Positions 8,106 to 17,096 of a DNA stretch of 47,472 nucleotides are shown here, piece by piece; position 1 is the stretch's first letter; each line of letters starts with the position of its first letter. Under the pieces are notes generated by a model that had not been told where the DNA came from, did no database searches, and saw nothing but the letters and a program-made list of their open reading frames with translations. The stretch spans positions 1 through 47,472 of the forward strand of contig JAEOTV010000266.1 in the NCBI GenBank assembly GCA_016839635.1. Reading direction: 5' to 3'. The translations under genes and the position numbers were made by a program. This DNA comes from Promethearchaeota archaeon (GTDB lineage Archaea > Asgardarchaeota > Lokiarchaeia > Sigynarchaeales > SOKP01).

Positions 8106-9093
8106 AATAGGCTTTAAAAAATCCAATTTCTTCTTTAATATCCTTGGTTTTTTTAACTTCTTTATCATCTCCTATAATTTTTGCATAAGCTTCATTTACA
8201 ATTTCGATATCTTTATTTGCTAAAGGATTTGAATAAGATTGATTTTCGAGATTTTTCTCCCAAGGTTTTAATTTTGGCTTAGATTCGATGTTTCTTGAAT
8301 TCCAATTAATTTGTTTTTTGTATTCTTCAGTTAATGGTTTTAAATTAACGTCATTCCATCTTTGGATGACCCATGGAGCATATTCATGAAGCTTGTCGAA
8401 ATCAAATTCTAGGTCATTTTTCCATTCAAATTGATGATCCCAATTTCCAACTGCTAAATAATTCTCAATACCAGATTGGTCATAAGGAAAATATTTCCAA
8501 GAATCTCGATTTATCTTTTCATCTTTAAAAGGTCTCCCTTCAGCATATTGAAAGAAAAACCCTAATCTTTCTTTAACTTGGAGATCCTCCCGGCTTAACT
8601 TTAAATACACTTCAATTTGAGTGATATCAATTTTACTTTTAATTACTTGATCTTGATATAATTTCAATATTATATTCAAAGCTTCATTTGGATGACACTT
8701 GCCCGAAAAGATTGGATAATACGTAAAGCAATAAAAGTCAGAATTATTATCTGATTTTCCTTGATGGATCTCAACCCAGCACTCTAATGGCTTGATATAA
8801 ACATTAGACTTAATTACACTAATAATTAAAAAAACGTCAGAGATAATTAAAACGATTATTATAGCAATGAATAGGATTAAATTAAAAAAAAAAGCAGCTA
8901 AAAAGTATGAAAGAGCAATATATATTAATAAAAACCCCGCAATAAAAAAGAACGCTACTAAAGATGAATAAGCTTCATGTTCTTTATCTTTTTTTGAATA
9001 AATAATAATTGGAGCGTTTTTAGTTACGGTATCTTTCCTATACTTATTTATAAAGTCTTGAAACTCAATTTTAATCCAATCTGAATCGGACAT
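8086..9093 (-). CDS. membrane-anchored hypothetical protein
   Basis: The 335-residue product has a short hydrophilic N-terminus and a pair of strongly hydrophobic helices near residues 42-65 and 67-93. A large soluble C-terminal region (95-335) follows, rich in aromatic residues (WVEIHQGK, FYCFTYYPIFSG, SWKYFPYDQSG, WAPW-like segments). I do not recognise a family. The soluble part ends in a charged, probably disordered tail. It is convergent with the sugar kinase, with a 20-base overlap of the two coding ends, and divergent from the helicase. Confidence 0.7.
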   Translation of the reverse strand: MSDSDWIKIEFQDFINKYRKDTVTKNAPIIIYSKKDKEHEAYSSLVAFFFIAGFLLIYIALSYFLAAFFFNLILFIAIIIVLIISDVFLIISVIKSNVYIKPLECWVEIHQGKSDNNSDFYCFTYYPIFSGKCHPNEALNIILKLYQDQVIKSKIDITQIEVYLKLSREDLQVKERLGFFFQYAEGRPFKDEKINRDSWKYFPYDQSGIENYLAVGNWDHQFEWKNDLEFDFDKLHEYAPWVIQRWNDVNLKPLTEEYKKQINWNSRNIESKPKLKPWEKNLENQSYSNPLANKDIEIVNEAYAKIIGDDKEVKKTKDIKEEIGFFKAYFRDLAS

Positions 9094-9248
9094 ACTTAAA
9101 TTTAGAATGAATTTGTTTATTATAATTTGATTTTATTTCATAAAAAAATTGCTATATTAAAAATATAATAGAGTACATCTTTAAATTTTAAGAAATAATT
9201 AATTCTTTTCTCTTTGTAATTTTTAATTGAGAGATTTCATTATAGATA

Positions 9249-11573
9249 TTGAAGCTATTTATGGTAGATTTCGAAGAATTTTTGTTTTTTATAAAGTCAC
9301 AAGATTATTATGACAACCAAATACACCATATCGAGCATATCCCCACGCAAAATGCCCAGTTTGGTGATTTGAAAAATCCAATTAGAAAAAGACTGCAAAA
9401 TTGGTTAGATAAATATAGTATTAACTTATGGGTTCATCAAGCAGAAGCGATAAATTTAATTCGAGAAGGGAAGAATACAGTTATAGTAACTTCCACTGCA
9501 TCTGGTAAATCTCTTTGTTATAATATACCTGTTTTACAATCAATCTTGGAAGATCCTAAAACTACAGCTCTGTATATCTTCCCTACAAAAGCGTTAGCAA
9601 GAGATCAGTTTATTGTTCTGTCAAAAATGCTTGAAGATACAAATATAAAACAAAATAGAATTGGGTTATATGATGGAGACATAGAACCAAATGAAAAAAG
9701 GTATGTTTTAAATAATGCAAATATAATAATTACAAATCCTTACGGATTACATTTTTATTTACCGTGGTTCAAACAAAAATGGATTCGAATTTGTAAAAAT
9801 CTGAAATATATCATTTTAGATGAAATTCATATTTATAGAGGAATTTTTGGCTCTAATTTTGCTCTTCTGCTTCGACGTTTAAAGAGAATACTTGAAACAT
9901 ACAATATAAAACCTATATGGATATTATCAAGTGCTACAATGAATAATCCTAAAGAGTTTGTTGAAAAATTAGTTGGAGAGGAATTTTCTGTAGTTGATAA
10001 AGATTCCTCTCCCTCCGGTGCTAAAAAAGTAATTCTCTGGGATTTACCATACGATAGTATATCAAAAAAATATCGTTCAGCTCATCAAGAAACAAAAAAT
10101 CTATTTATTAGTCATTTGAGGAAAGGAATCCAAACCTTAACCTTTACACTTTCAAGAAAAATGGCAGAATTGCAAACAATCTGGACTAGAAACGCTTTAC
10201 CTACTTTTAAAGAAAAAGTTTTCAGTTATCGTGCCGGAATAAGTAAAAACAGAAGAAGAGAAATTGAAAAAAACTTTAAAAATAAAAATATTTTAGGGAT
10301 TAGCTCTACTAATGCTCTTGAGCTAGGAATCGATATTGGCTCATTAGATGCTACTATTAGCTCGGGGTTTCCTGGAACTATTTCAAGTTTTAAACAACAA
10401 ATTGGTCGTTCTGGTAGAGGGACAGATCTCTCAATTTCAACTCTAATACCAATGCAAAATCCTTTAGATTTATTTTATATACATAACCCCTCTAAATTGT
10501 TTGGACCCTCTCAAGAAAAAGTATTAATTACATTGAAAAATAAATATCTTCTTAAAAATCATATCTGCTGTGGATCCAAGGAGATTCCTCTACGTATTGA
10601 TGATTATAAAAAATTTGGAGTGCAAGAGGAAAAATTATTTATTAAGTACTTAGAGGAATTAGTTTCAGAATCCTTATTAATGAAAAGAGGAGACAAATAT
10701 TATTGGAATAGTGATTTTTTTCCGAATGAAAAGTATGGTTTAAATGATCTTACGAATCGAAGTTATAAGGTCTTACTCAGAACTAATTTCAAAAATGAAT
10801 TTTTAACTATTGAGGACGAAAGTTTCGTTTTCCGTGATTTACATGAGGGAGCCATTTATTTATATGAAGCAGAAACCTATATTGTAGAAGAACTTGATAT
10901 AAATGAGAGACTAGTATATTTAAAAAGAGCAGATGTTGATTTTTATACTCAATCTCTAAAACATACAACTATTACCCCTCTTGAAGTAATTTCAGAAAAT
11001 ACACTAGGTCTAACAAACAATATAAAAACTTTTTTTGGAAAAGTGAAAGTAGAGCATGAATACTATTCCTACAAAATTATTGATACTTTAACTCAAGATA
11101 TACGATCCAGACATCCATTAGAAGATATCCCTCTTATTGAGTTTGAAAGTCAAGCTGTGTGGTGCCTGATTCCCTTCGAATATCAAAAAGAATTGGAATT
11201 AGAAGGATTTGACCTCGGAGGGACTATTCATGCCATTGAACATGCGATGATTGCTGTTGCACCAGTGCTAGCTCAAATTTCTCGATGGGATTTAGGAGGG
11301 GTTTCAATTGATTTTGATCCCGTTAAACAACAACCAATAATTTATATTTATGACGCCTACAGAGGAGGTATTGGGATAGCAGAAACGTTATATTATAATC
11401 TACAAGAATTAATGAAGCTGGCATACAATTTAATTGATTCTTGTAACTGTAAAACCACTAACGGTTGTCCAGTTTGTATAATGAGCCCAAAATGCGGAAA
11501 CAACAATGATCCGTTAGATCGGAAGGGTGCTCTGTTTCTTTTGAAAGAGTTACTAAATTTGGAACGAAGTTAG
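9249..11573 (+). CDS. mrfA: MrfA/YprA-type DExH helicase with DUF1998 zinc-binding domain
   Basis: A superfamily 2 helicase of 774 residues. Motif I is TSTASGKS (81-88), the DExH box is DEIH (191-194), motif III is LSSATM (about 226-231), motif V is LELGIDIGSLD, and motif VI is QQIGRSGRG. The C-terminal region ends with four cysteines in CNCKTTNGCPVCIMSPKCG, the zinc site of the DUF1998 domain of MrfA and Hrq1. Bacillus MrfA is a 3'-5' helicase in mitomycin-adduct and crosslink repair, so a DNA-repair role is likely. The start is TTG 9249, or ATG 9261. It is convergent with, and five bases from, the ferredoxin-like gene. Confidence 0.9.
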   Translation: MKLFMVDFEEFLFFIKSQDYYDNQIHHIEHIPTQNAQFGDLKNPIRKRLQNWLDKYSINLWVHQAEAINLIREGKNTVIVTSTASGKSLCYNIPVLQSILEDPKTTALYIFPTKALARDQFIVLSKMLEDTNIKQNRIGLYDGDIEPNEKRYVLNNANIIITNPYGLHFYLPWFKQKWIRICKNLKYIILDEIHIYRGIFGSNFALLLRRLKRILETYNIKPIWILSSATMNNPKEFVEKLVGEEFSVVDKDSSPSGAKKVILWDLPYDSISKKYRSAHQETKNLFISHLRKGIQTLTFTLSRKMAELQTIWTRNALPTFKEKVFSYRAGISKNRRREIEKNFKNKNILGISSTNALELGIDIGSLDATISSGFPGTISSFKQQIGRSGRGTDLSISTLIPMQNPLDLFYIHNPSKLFGPSQEKVLITLKNKYLLKNHICCGSKEIPLRIDDYKKFGVQEEKLFIKYLEELVSESLLMKRGDKYYWNSDFFPNEKYGLNDLTNRSYKVLLRTNFKNEFLTIEDESFVFRDLHEGAIYLYEAETYIVEELDINERLVYLKRADVDFYTQSLKHTTITPLEVISENTLGLTNNIKTFFGKVKVEHEYYSYKIIDTLTQDIRSRHPLEDIPLIEFESQAVWCLIPFEYQKELELEGFDLGGTIHAIEHAMIAVAPVLAQISRWDLGGVSIDFDPVKQQPIIYIYDAYRGGIGIAETLYYNLQELMKLAYNLIDSCNCKTTNGCPVCIMSPKCGNNNDPLDRKGALFLLKELLNLERS

Positions 11574-11578
11574 AAAAA

Positions 11579-12679
11579 TTATTTTTTAATTATCAACGGA
11601 GGGAGATACACTTCTCTTAGCTCTGTACGTACTAATGTCCTAGCACTTTCAGGACAATGGTGGACGCAGACTCCACAGCCAATGCATTTATTCTCATCAT
11701 CAGTTGCTTTTCCATTAATCAAAGAAATAGCCTCAATTGGGCATTTTTCAACACATATTCCACATCCTACACATTTGTTTTCATCAATTTTCGCAATGTA
11801 GGATGTCAAAGTATGAAATGAAATGATACCTCTATAGTAGGTCTGGAAAAGAATACAACAGCATTTGCAGCAATTACAGATACTATTTTCTTTTTCATCA
11901 AGACTAAAATCATCATGAAAAGTCTTGTGAACAAGTCCTTCTTCTTCAGCTTCTTTTAATATCTTCTTAGCTTCAACCTTAGACACAGGTTTGCCTAAAT
12001 TATGCTCTATAAAATAACGACCCATATTTCCAAAATGGAAACATCTAAATCTATCACTTGATGTTTTACAAGGTTCTCCTAATAGACTTCTTTGAAGTTT
12101 ACAAGGGCATTCGGAAAGAGAAATTATTTCTTGCTCATCTATAATCTTCGATACCTCATGTAATGGCAAAACTTTTTCTAGTGGTACGCTTAATTCCTTT
12201 TCAATTGGAATAATTCTGGAATATATAGGTATTCTTTCTTTAAATATTGGTAATAAACCGTCGTAATTAGTTTGAACCATCTCAGTGGTTTCTTTAAACA
12301 TTTTCTCAAAAATTTGAGCTAGTTTTTTCTTCTGTTCAATTGGACGGTCTCCATTAAGAGAGTATTCAAATATATCTGCAACCGGAGGTAATAGACGATA
12401 TTCCATCATATTACTATTTTCTAATGGTTTATCCATGATAATTCCGTTATCCATTAATGAATTCAATATATTCATTAATTGGGTATCATTCATATCAGTC
12501 CTTTCTTTTAGTTCCTGATATGTTAAGATAGGTTTTCTAAAATTGAGTAAAAATTTAATTTGTTCTTCATTTAAAAGTGCTTTTAAGATTTGAACTAACG
12601 TTTCATTGGCTTGGAATAGAGGATTACCACTTGCTCTTACAATTAATTTAGCAGCTTTATACCAGACCTTTTCTGACAT
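11579..12679 (-). CDS. 4Fe-4S ferredoxin-type protein with N-terminal helix-turn-helix-like domain
   Basis: The 366-residue protein carries two C-terminal [4Fe-4S] motifs, CVGCGICVEKCP and CIGCGVCVHHCP, in a bacterial-ferredoxin-like pair. Additional cysteine groups lie upstream (CPCKLQRSLLGEPC and CNCCKCCC, about residues 190-285) and could bind further clusters. The N-terminal 120 residues (FLLNFRKPILTYQELKERTD, then MNILNSLMDNGIIMDK) look like a winged helix. Such HTH-ferredoxin proteins are common in anaerobes, including Asgard archaea; electron transfer or redox sensing are both possible. It appears monocistronic. Confidence 0.8.
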   Translation of the reverse strand: MSEKVWYKAAKLIVRASGNPLFQANETLVQILKALLNEEQIKFLLNFRKPILTYQELKERTDMNDTQLMNILNSLMDNGIIMDKPLENSNMMEYRLLPPVADIFEYSLNGDRPIEQKKKLAQIFEKMFKETTEMVQTNYDGLLPIFKERIPIYSRIIPIEKELSVPLEKVLPLHEVSKIIDEQEIISLSECPCKLQRSLLGEPCKTSSDRFRCFHFGNMGRYFIEHNLGKPVSKVEAKKILKEAEEEGLVHKTFHDDFSLDEKENSICNCCKCCCILFQTYYRGIISFHTLTSYIAKIDENKCVGCGICVEKCPIEAISLINGKATDDENKCIGCGVCVHHCPESARTLVRTELREVYLPPLIIKK

Positions 12680-12903
12680 CTTTTATACTACATATTTGAA
12701 ATTAGTAAGTAACTTTCTTTCTTTTTATTAATATATTTTGGGCATAAATTTGACAATAAAGAGATAGAATTCATAATAGTTTGATGTTTTTATATATTTG
12801 AAATTAATGTTAAATATTTAAAGACTAAAATTATATTTATACTTAACACCAGATAAAAACCTATAGAATTGGGTTTAATAATCAAAATTTTTGGGTATTT
12901 GGG

Positions 12904-13425
12904 TTGGCATATACTTCCACATTCAAGATTGTTATCTTTGGAGATAGCCAGACTGGCAAAACGACATTAACTCATAGATTTCTAACTAATTTATTCAAGC
13001 AAGATATAACAATGACTCTTGGTGTAGATTTTCACTTAAAGGCTCTAGAGATCGATGGTGAAATGATAAAGCTTCAGATATGGGATTTTGCCGGAGAAGA
13101 GCGATTTAGATTTCTATTTCCATCTTATATTAGAGGTGCTAATGGTGCTATTTTTATGTTTGATATTACTAATTATGGTTCACTGGCTCATGTCGATGAT
13201 TGGTTTGAAATCGTTGAGAAGGAAATTGGACATAAATTACCAATTGTTTTTGTTGGTGGGAAAACTGATTTAATTCATTTAAAGGAAGTCTCTACTAAAA
13301 AAGCGATGGAATTAGCGATAACAAAAGGTGCTGATGGATTTATTGAATGTAGCTCAAAAACTGGAGAAAATGTTCCTAAAATTTTTGATCTTCTGGCACA
13401 ACTTATCCTTAAAAATAGGAAATAG
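12904..13425 (+). CDS. Ras/Rab-like small GTPase
   Basis: The 173-residue protein is a single G domain. G1 is GDSQTGKT (13-20), G2 is Thr38 in MTLGVDF, G3 is WDFAGEERF (60-68), G4 is GGKTDL (N of NKxD replaced), and G5 is SSKTG (about 150-154). Glu65 occupies the place of Ras Gln61, so intrinsic hydrolysis may be slow or altered. There is no C-terminal cysteine, so classical prenylation is excluded. The start is TTG 12904. It stands alone, followed by a 228-base gap before the thioredoxin gene. Confidence 0.93.
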   Translation: MAYTSTFKIVIFGDSQTGKTTLTHRFLTNLFKQDITMTLGVDFHLKALEIDGEMIKLQIWDFAGEERFRFLFPSYIRGANGAIFMFDITNYGSLAHVDDWFEIVEKEIGHKLPIVFVGGKTDLIHLKEVSTKKAMELAITKGADGFIECSSKTGENVPKIFDLLAQLILKNRK

Positions 13426-13653
13426 AATTAAATCTAGAATTTTTATTTCTTCAATTTAAAGAACCAAGTTTTTTGGTTGAGTTACTCCTTTAATTTATAC
13501 CTAGTTTTATTTTTTAAAATATTAGTTTATCTTCAAAAACTCAACTTTTATTTATTTTATTTAGGATTTGTTTTTCTTTTTTAAATTTTGATTTTCTAAA
13601 TTTTATGGTTTATTAAAAAAATTTTTTTAAAACATACTATTCCAATAATAATT
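13426..13653. other. AT-rich intergenic stretch without a gene
   Basis: Long T and A runs only. The run TTTTTATTTCTTCAATTT just after the GTPase stop and several later T tracts could terminate that transcript. The promoter of the thioredoxin gene must lie near its right end. I see no RNA gene or reading frame. Confidence 0.4.
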
Positions 13654-14160
13654 ATGACATCGCAAAAAAATCCCAAATGGGATGATCTAGTTTCTCCCAC
13701 AATGAACCCAGATGAATATTTAGAAACTTTTGGAAATAAAGTTAAAAAAGTTTATGAAAAATATCAACCAAAATCAGATATACTTGATAAGATTAAAGAA
13801 ATTCTCAAAAATAAGAAAGAAAAAGTGAGAGTTGTAGCTTTAGGTGCCGATTGGTGCCCTGATTGTTCAAAAAATGTGCCTAGTATGATAAAAATAGGAA
13901 AAGAAATTAAAACAGAGGATTTTGAATTACGAGTATTATATGGGATTATGGTGAATGCTCTGCATAAACCTGAAGAAAGTATTTGGCATAAAAAACGTTC
14001 TCCACCTGAAGCAACTGATCCAAAATTTGATTTAAGAGCAATACCAACATTTTATTTCTTTAACAAATCTGGTGAATATTTAGGTATAATTGTGGAAAAT
14101 CCAGAATATAAATCGACTTTAGAAGAGGATATCTTGAAAATATTAAAAAGAAATTTATAA
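13654..14160 (+). CDS. thioredoxin-like protein (WCPDC)
   Basis: The 168-residue protein has the redox motif GADWCPDC with Cys68 and Cys71, a strand-helix layout around it, and a cis-proline region LRAIPTFYFFNKSG near 130. It resembles small thioredoxin-fold proteins that reduce disulfides or act as thiol-disulfide relays. The N-terminal 55 residues are a charged extension (DEYLETFGNKVKKVYEKY) that is not part of the thioredoxin fold. There is no signal peptide, so the protein is cytosolic. It is probably transcribed with the DUF4139 gene 88 bases downstream, although the spacing does not prove it. Confidence 0.88.
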   Translation: MTSQKNPKWDDLVSPTMNPDEYLETFGNKVKKVYEKYQPKSDILDKIKEILKNKKEKVRVVALGADWCPDCSKNVPSMIKIGKEIKTEDFELRVLYGIMVNALHKPEESIWHKKRSPPEATDPKFDLRAIPTFYFFNKSGEYLGIIVENPEYKSTLEEDILKILKRNL

Positions 14161-14248
14161 TTAAAAGTAATCTTTTTTAACAGCTTTATTTTTTGTTATT
14201 TTTTGAACTTCATCAAAATTTAAATTATCAATAAGCCATATTAATTTT

Positions 14249-16291
14249 ATGTCGAAATTAAAAGTAAAAAAAGTAATTATTTTCAAACACGGTGTATCTT
14301 ATTACATTCTTGAGGGTATTCAAAAAGGCAATGGTAATTTTGAACTTGAATTTAAAATTGACGAAATGAATGACATATTAAAATCACTTTTTGTCTTAGA
14401 TACAAGTGACAAAGGTTATATCTCATCAATATCATACGACGCTGCTTTAGAGACTAGTCAATTACTAAAATCTATAATGTTGAACATTCCAGATCAAGAT
14501 TCTTTTTCTTCTCTTGTGACCCAGATTAAAGGGGCTGGAGTAAATATAATAATTGGAGGCGCTAAAAAAGTTACTGGTAAGATCATGGGGATTGAATTCT
14601 TTGAAAGACTAAATAAAGGAGAAAAAATCATAGAAAAAGATTTGATCTTATTACAAGAAGATGGAACGATAGCCCAATTTAATTTCTCAGAAATTAAATC
14701 TCTTGCAATATTAAATGAAGAAATTCAAAAAGATTTGAAATTTTTCTTAGAGACAGTAATCGCTGGAAAAAAAAAAGATGCTAAGAAAATTATAATAAAC
14801 TGTGAATCTGGTGGAGATGATACTAGTGAAAGAAATATTTATGTATCCTATATTCGTGAGAGCCCAATCTGGAAAACTTCATACCGATTAATCATGAGTA
14901 AACAACAAGCTTTAGAGCAGAAATGTTTATTATCTGGTTGGAGTTTGATTGAAAACACCACAAATCAGGATTGGGAAGATATAGAGCTTTCTTTAGTTGC
15001 GGGTATGCCCGTCTCTTTTGTTTATGAATTCTACCGACCCATATTTATCCAAAGACCCATTATTCAACCACCAAAAATTTTAAGTGCGAGACCCACTGAG
15101 ATAGAAGAAGGATTAGAAATGGAAAAATTTAAGGATTATGCAATGGCAGAAATGGAGGCAGAACCTATGGCAATGAAAAAAGCTAAAGCTTTTAGATCTG
15201 CAGCACGACCACCTCCCGCACCAGCGGGAGGAGTGGGTCATCTGCAAAGTATTATGGGTGATGCGGAGATGTATGATAAAGTAAAATCCCAAGTTAAAAC
15301 TCAAACAAAAGATTTAGGAGAACTATTTGAATATAATATTTCAAATCCTGTAACGATTAAGCGGAAACAATCTGCTCTAGTGCCAATTCTCACAGAATCA
15401 ATAAAAGCAAAGAAGATTCTACTCTATAATAAAAACGAACAAGATAAAAATCCTAATGCGTGTTTAGAAATCACCAATAATACCAATTTAACACTTGAAA
15501 GAGGCCCAGTAACAATCATTTATGATGATAATCTAGCTGGGGAAGCTATTATTCCTTTCTTAAATAAAGAAGATACGAGATTGTTAAACTATGCTATAGA
15601 GCAAGCTGTAATTATCAACCATGAACAAAAATCTGAGAATTTATCTGTACATAGGGTTACATTTGGAAGTGGATATTCTTATGAATACTACTATACTAAT
15701 ATGACAACTACTTATAAAATTAAAAATAAAACAGATGAAGAAAAGGAATTATATCTTGATCATCCTAAAACTCATGATTACAAGTTTATAGAAAAACCTG
15801 TTGAACCCGAAGAGACTGCAAATTATTGGCGATTCAAATTAACAGTAAAACCTAAAGATGCTATAGTCTTTAAATTAAAAGAACAAAGAGAAAATTACTC
15901 AAGTAATTATATTTGGAACTATAGCAAAGAAGATCTATTAAAAAGAGTTGGTTTCTATGTAAAAAAGAAATTTATTGACCCAGAATTAGAAACAAAGTTA
16001 AAAGAAATTGCTCGATTAATTCAAACTTTAAATGATTTAAGATCTAAAGAAGATAAACTTAATGAAGAGAGAGATTTAATGACTGATGAGCAAGTAAGAC
16101 TTAGAGAAAATATCTCTGTTTTAGGAGAAGATAGTCAATCTGTGTCATTAAAAGAACGTTACATAAAGAAATTGAACAATCAGGAGAGCAGATTTGAAGA
16201 AATTAATAAAGAACTTAAAAATTTAGAAAAAGAAATCAAAAAGTTAAATTCTGATATTGAAAATAAAATGAATTTGCTCTCACCACCCTAA
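14249..16291 (+). CDS. DUF4139-like protein with proline hinge and C-terminal coiled coil
   Basis: The 680-residue protein begins KVKKVIIFKHGVSYYILEG, the entry strand typical of DUF4139/MuiA-related proteins. The DUF4139-like beta domain resumes after the hinge at KDLGELFEYNISNPVTIK and runs through YYYTNMTTTYKIKNKTDE to about residue 560. Between the halves (about 285-335) lies a Met/Ala/Glu-rich segment and a proline hinge RPPPAPAGG. The last 90 residues form a long charged coiled coil. There are no membrane helices and no signal peptide. Family members are poorly characterised. The hinge resembles that of the 468-residue membrane protein at 4903-6309. Confidence 0.7.
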   Translation: MSKLKVKKVIIFKHGVSYYILEGIQKGNGNFELEFKIDEMNDILKSLFVLDTSDKGYISSISYDAALETSQLLKSIMLNIPDQDSFSSLVTQIKGAGVNIIIGGAKKVTGKIMGIEFFERLNKGEKIIEKDLILLQEDGTIAQFNFSEIKSLAILNEEIQKDLKFFLETVIAGKKKDAKKIIINCESGGDDTSERNIYVSYIRESPIWKTSYRLIMSKQQALEQKCLLSGWSLIENTTNQDWEDIELSLVAGMPVSFVYEFYRPIFIQRPIIQPPKILSARPTEIEEGLEMEKFKDYAMAEMEAEPMAMKKAKAFRSAARPPPAPAGGVGHLQSIMGDAEMYDKVKSQVKTQTKDLGELFEYNISNPVTIKRKQSALVPILTESIKAKKILLYNKNEQDKNPNACLEITNNTNLTLERGPVTIIYDDNLAGEAIIPFLNKEDTRLLNYAIEQAVIINHEQKSENLSVHRVTFGSGYSYEYYYTNMTTTYKIKNKTDEEKELYLDHPKTHDYKFIEKPVEPEETANYWRFKLTVKPKDAIVFKLKEQRENYSSNYIWNYSKEDLLKRVGFYVKKKFIDPELETKLKEIARLIQTLNDLRSKEDKLNEERDLMTDEQVRLRENISVLGEDSQSVSLKERYIKKLNNQESRFEEINKELKNLEKEIKKLNSDIENKMNLLSPP

Positions 16292-16358
16292 GATTAAAAA
16301 TCTTCTAATTTTTTTTTGTTATTAATTTAAATCTTAATTTAATTTATCCTCATTAAGG

Positions 16359-17096
16359 ATGTTTAGTACAATAAATTTTACTGGTTTTAGAAGTTTAATA
16401 TACCGCAGTGGATGGCTTTATAATGCTGTGACTCGCAGATTATATGACCAAGATACGAAATTTTATACTATTGCATCAATTATAGGTAAAGGACCAAAAA
16501 GAATTTTGGATTTACCATGTGGTACTGGATACTTAATGCGATTTTTGCATCCAGCAATTGAATATGAGGGTGTGGATCTTAATCGTCGATTCCTAAAGAG
16601 AATTAAAACAAAAGAGTTGAAAAAAAGAAATATAAAATTGAAAAAAATCATTATTCATCGAAAAAATATCTTCGAATTTCAAGAATATAACGGAGAGAAA
16701 AAGGATGTTGTTGTACTTTGCGATATCTTACATCATGTTTACCCTAAACATATCGAATTGATAAATATGGCCAAAAAAATTGCCCATAAAATTATTGTAT
16801 GTGAACCATATGTCATTAAACCTAAAGAAATCTCCGCACGTGATAAATTATTTAAAATAGTGATATTTTTTGGTAAATATCTGCCAAAACCTTTATTCAA
16901 AATTGTGGATTTCTTATTTTTAGATAATGATGGCATTAATACTTATCATAAAAGATCACAATGGAATCTTAATAAAAAAAGCCTTAAAGAATTTTATACA
17001 AATATGGGATTTAATAATGTAAGAAAAATTTTGGATGAATTTATTGCCATTTGGGAATCACAAAATCAAATAGAGGATTATTTCTTAGTATGTTAA
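16359..17096 (+). CDS. class I SAM-dependent methyltransferase, coupled to a permuted GTPase
   Basis: The 245-residue protein contains motif I ILDLPCGTGYLMRFL (about residues 48-62), an acidic ribose-binding position in YEGVDLNRRFLKR, and motif IV DVVVLCDILHHVYP, all in class I methyltransferase order. The remaining sequence is basic with an amphipathic helix (LFKIVIFFGKYLPKPLFK) that could touch membranes. The acceptor is unknown. Its stop codon overlaps the next gene: ATG at 17090 lies inside ...GTATGTTAA, giving a 7-base overlap and implying translational coupling with the circularly permuted GTPase. Confidence 0.85.
   Translation: MFSTINFTGFRSLIYRSGWLYNAVTRRLYDQDTKFYTIASIIGKGPKRILDLPCGTGYLMRFLHPAIEYEGVDLNRRFLKRIKTKELKKRNIKLKKIIIHRKNIFEFQEYNGEKKDVVVLCDILHHVYPKHIELINMAKKIAHKIIVCEPYVIKPKEISARDKLFKIVIFFGKYLPKPLFKIVDFLFLDNDGINTYHKRSQWNLNKKSLKEFYTNMGFNNVRKILDEFIAIWESQNQIEDYFLVC

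Noticed and set aside
17051..17089. Upstream ATG start for the permuted GTPase
   Set aside because: It would place 13 residues within the methyltransferase coding sequence; the overlapping ATG at 17090 places the start exactly at the beta-3 strand.
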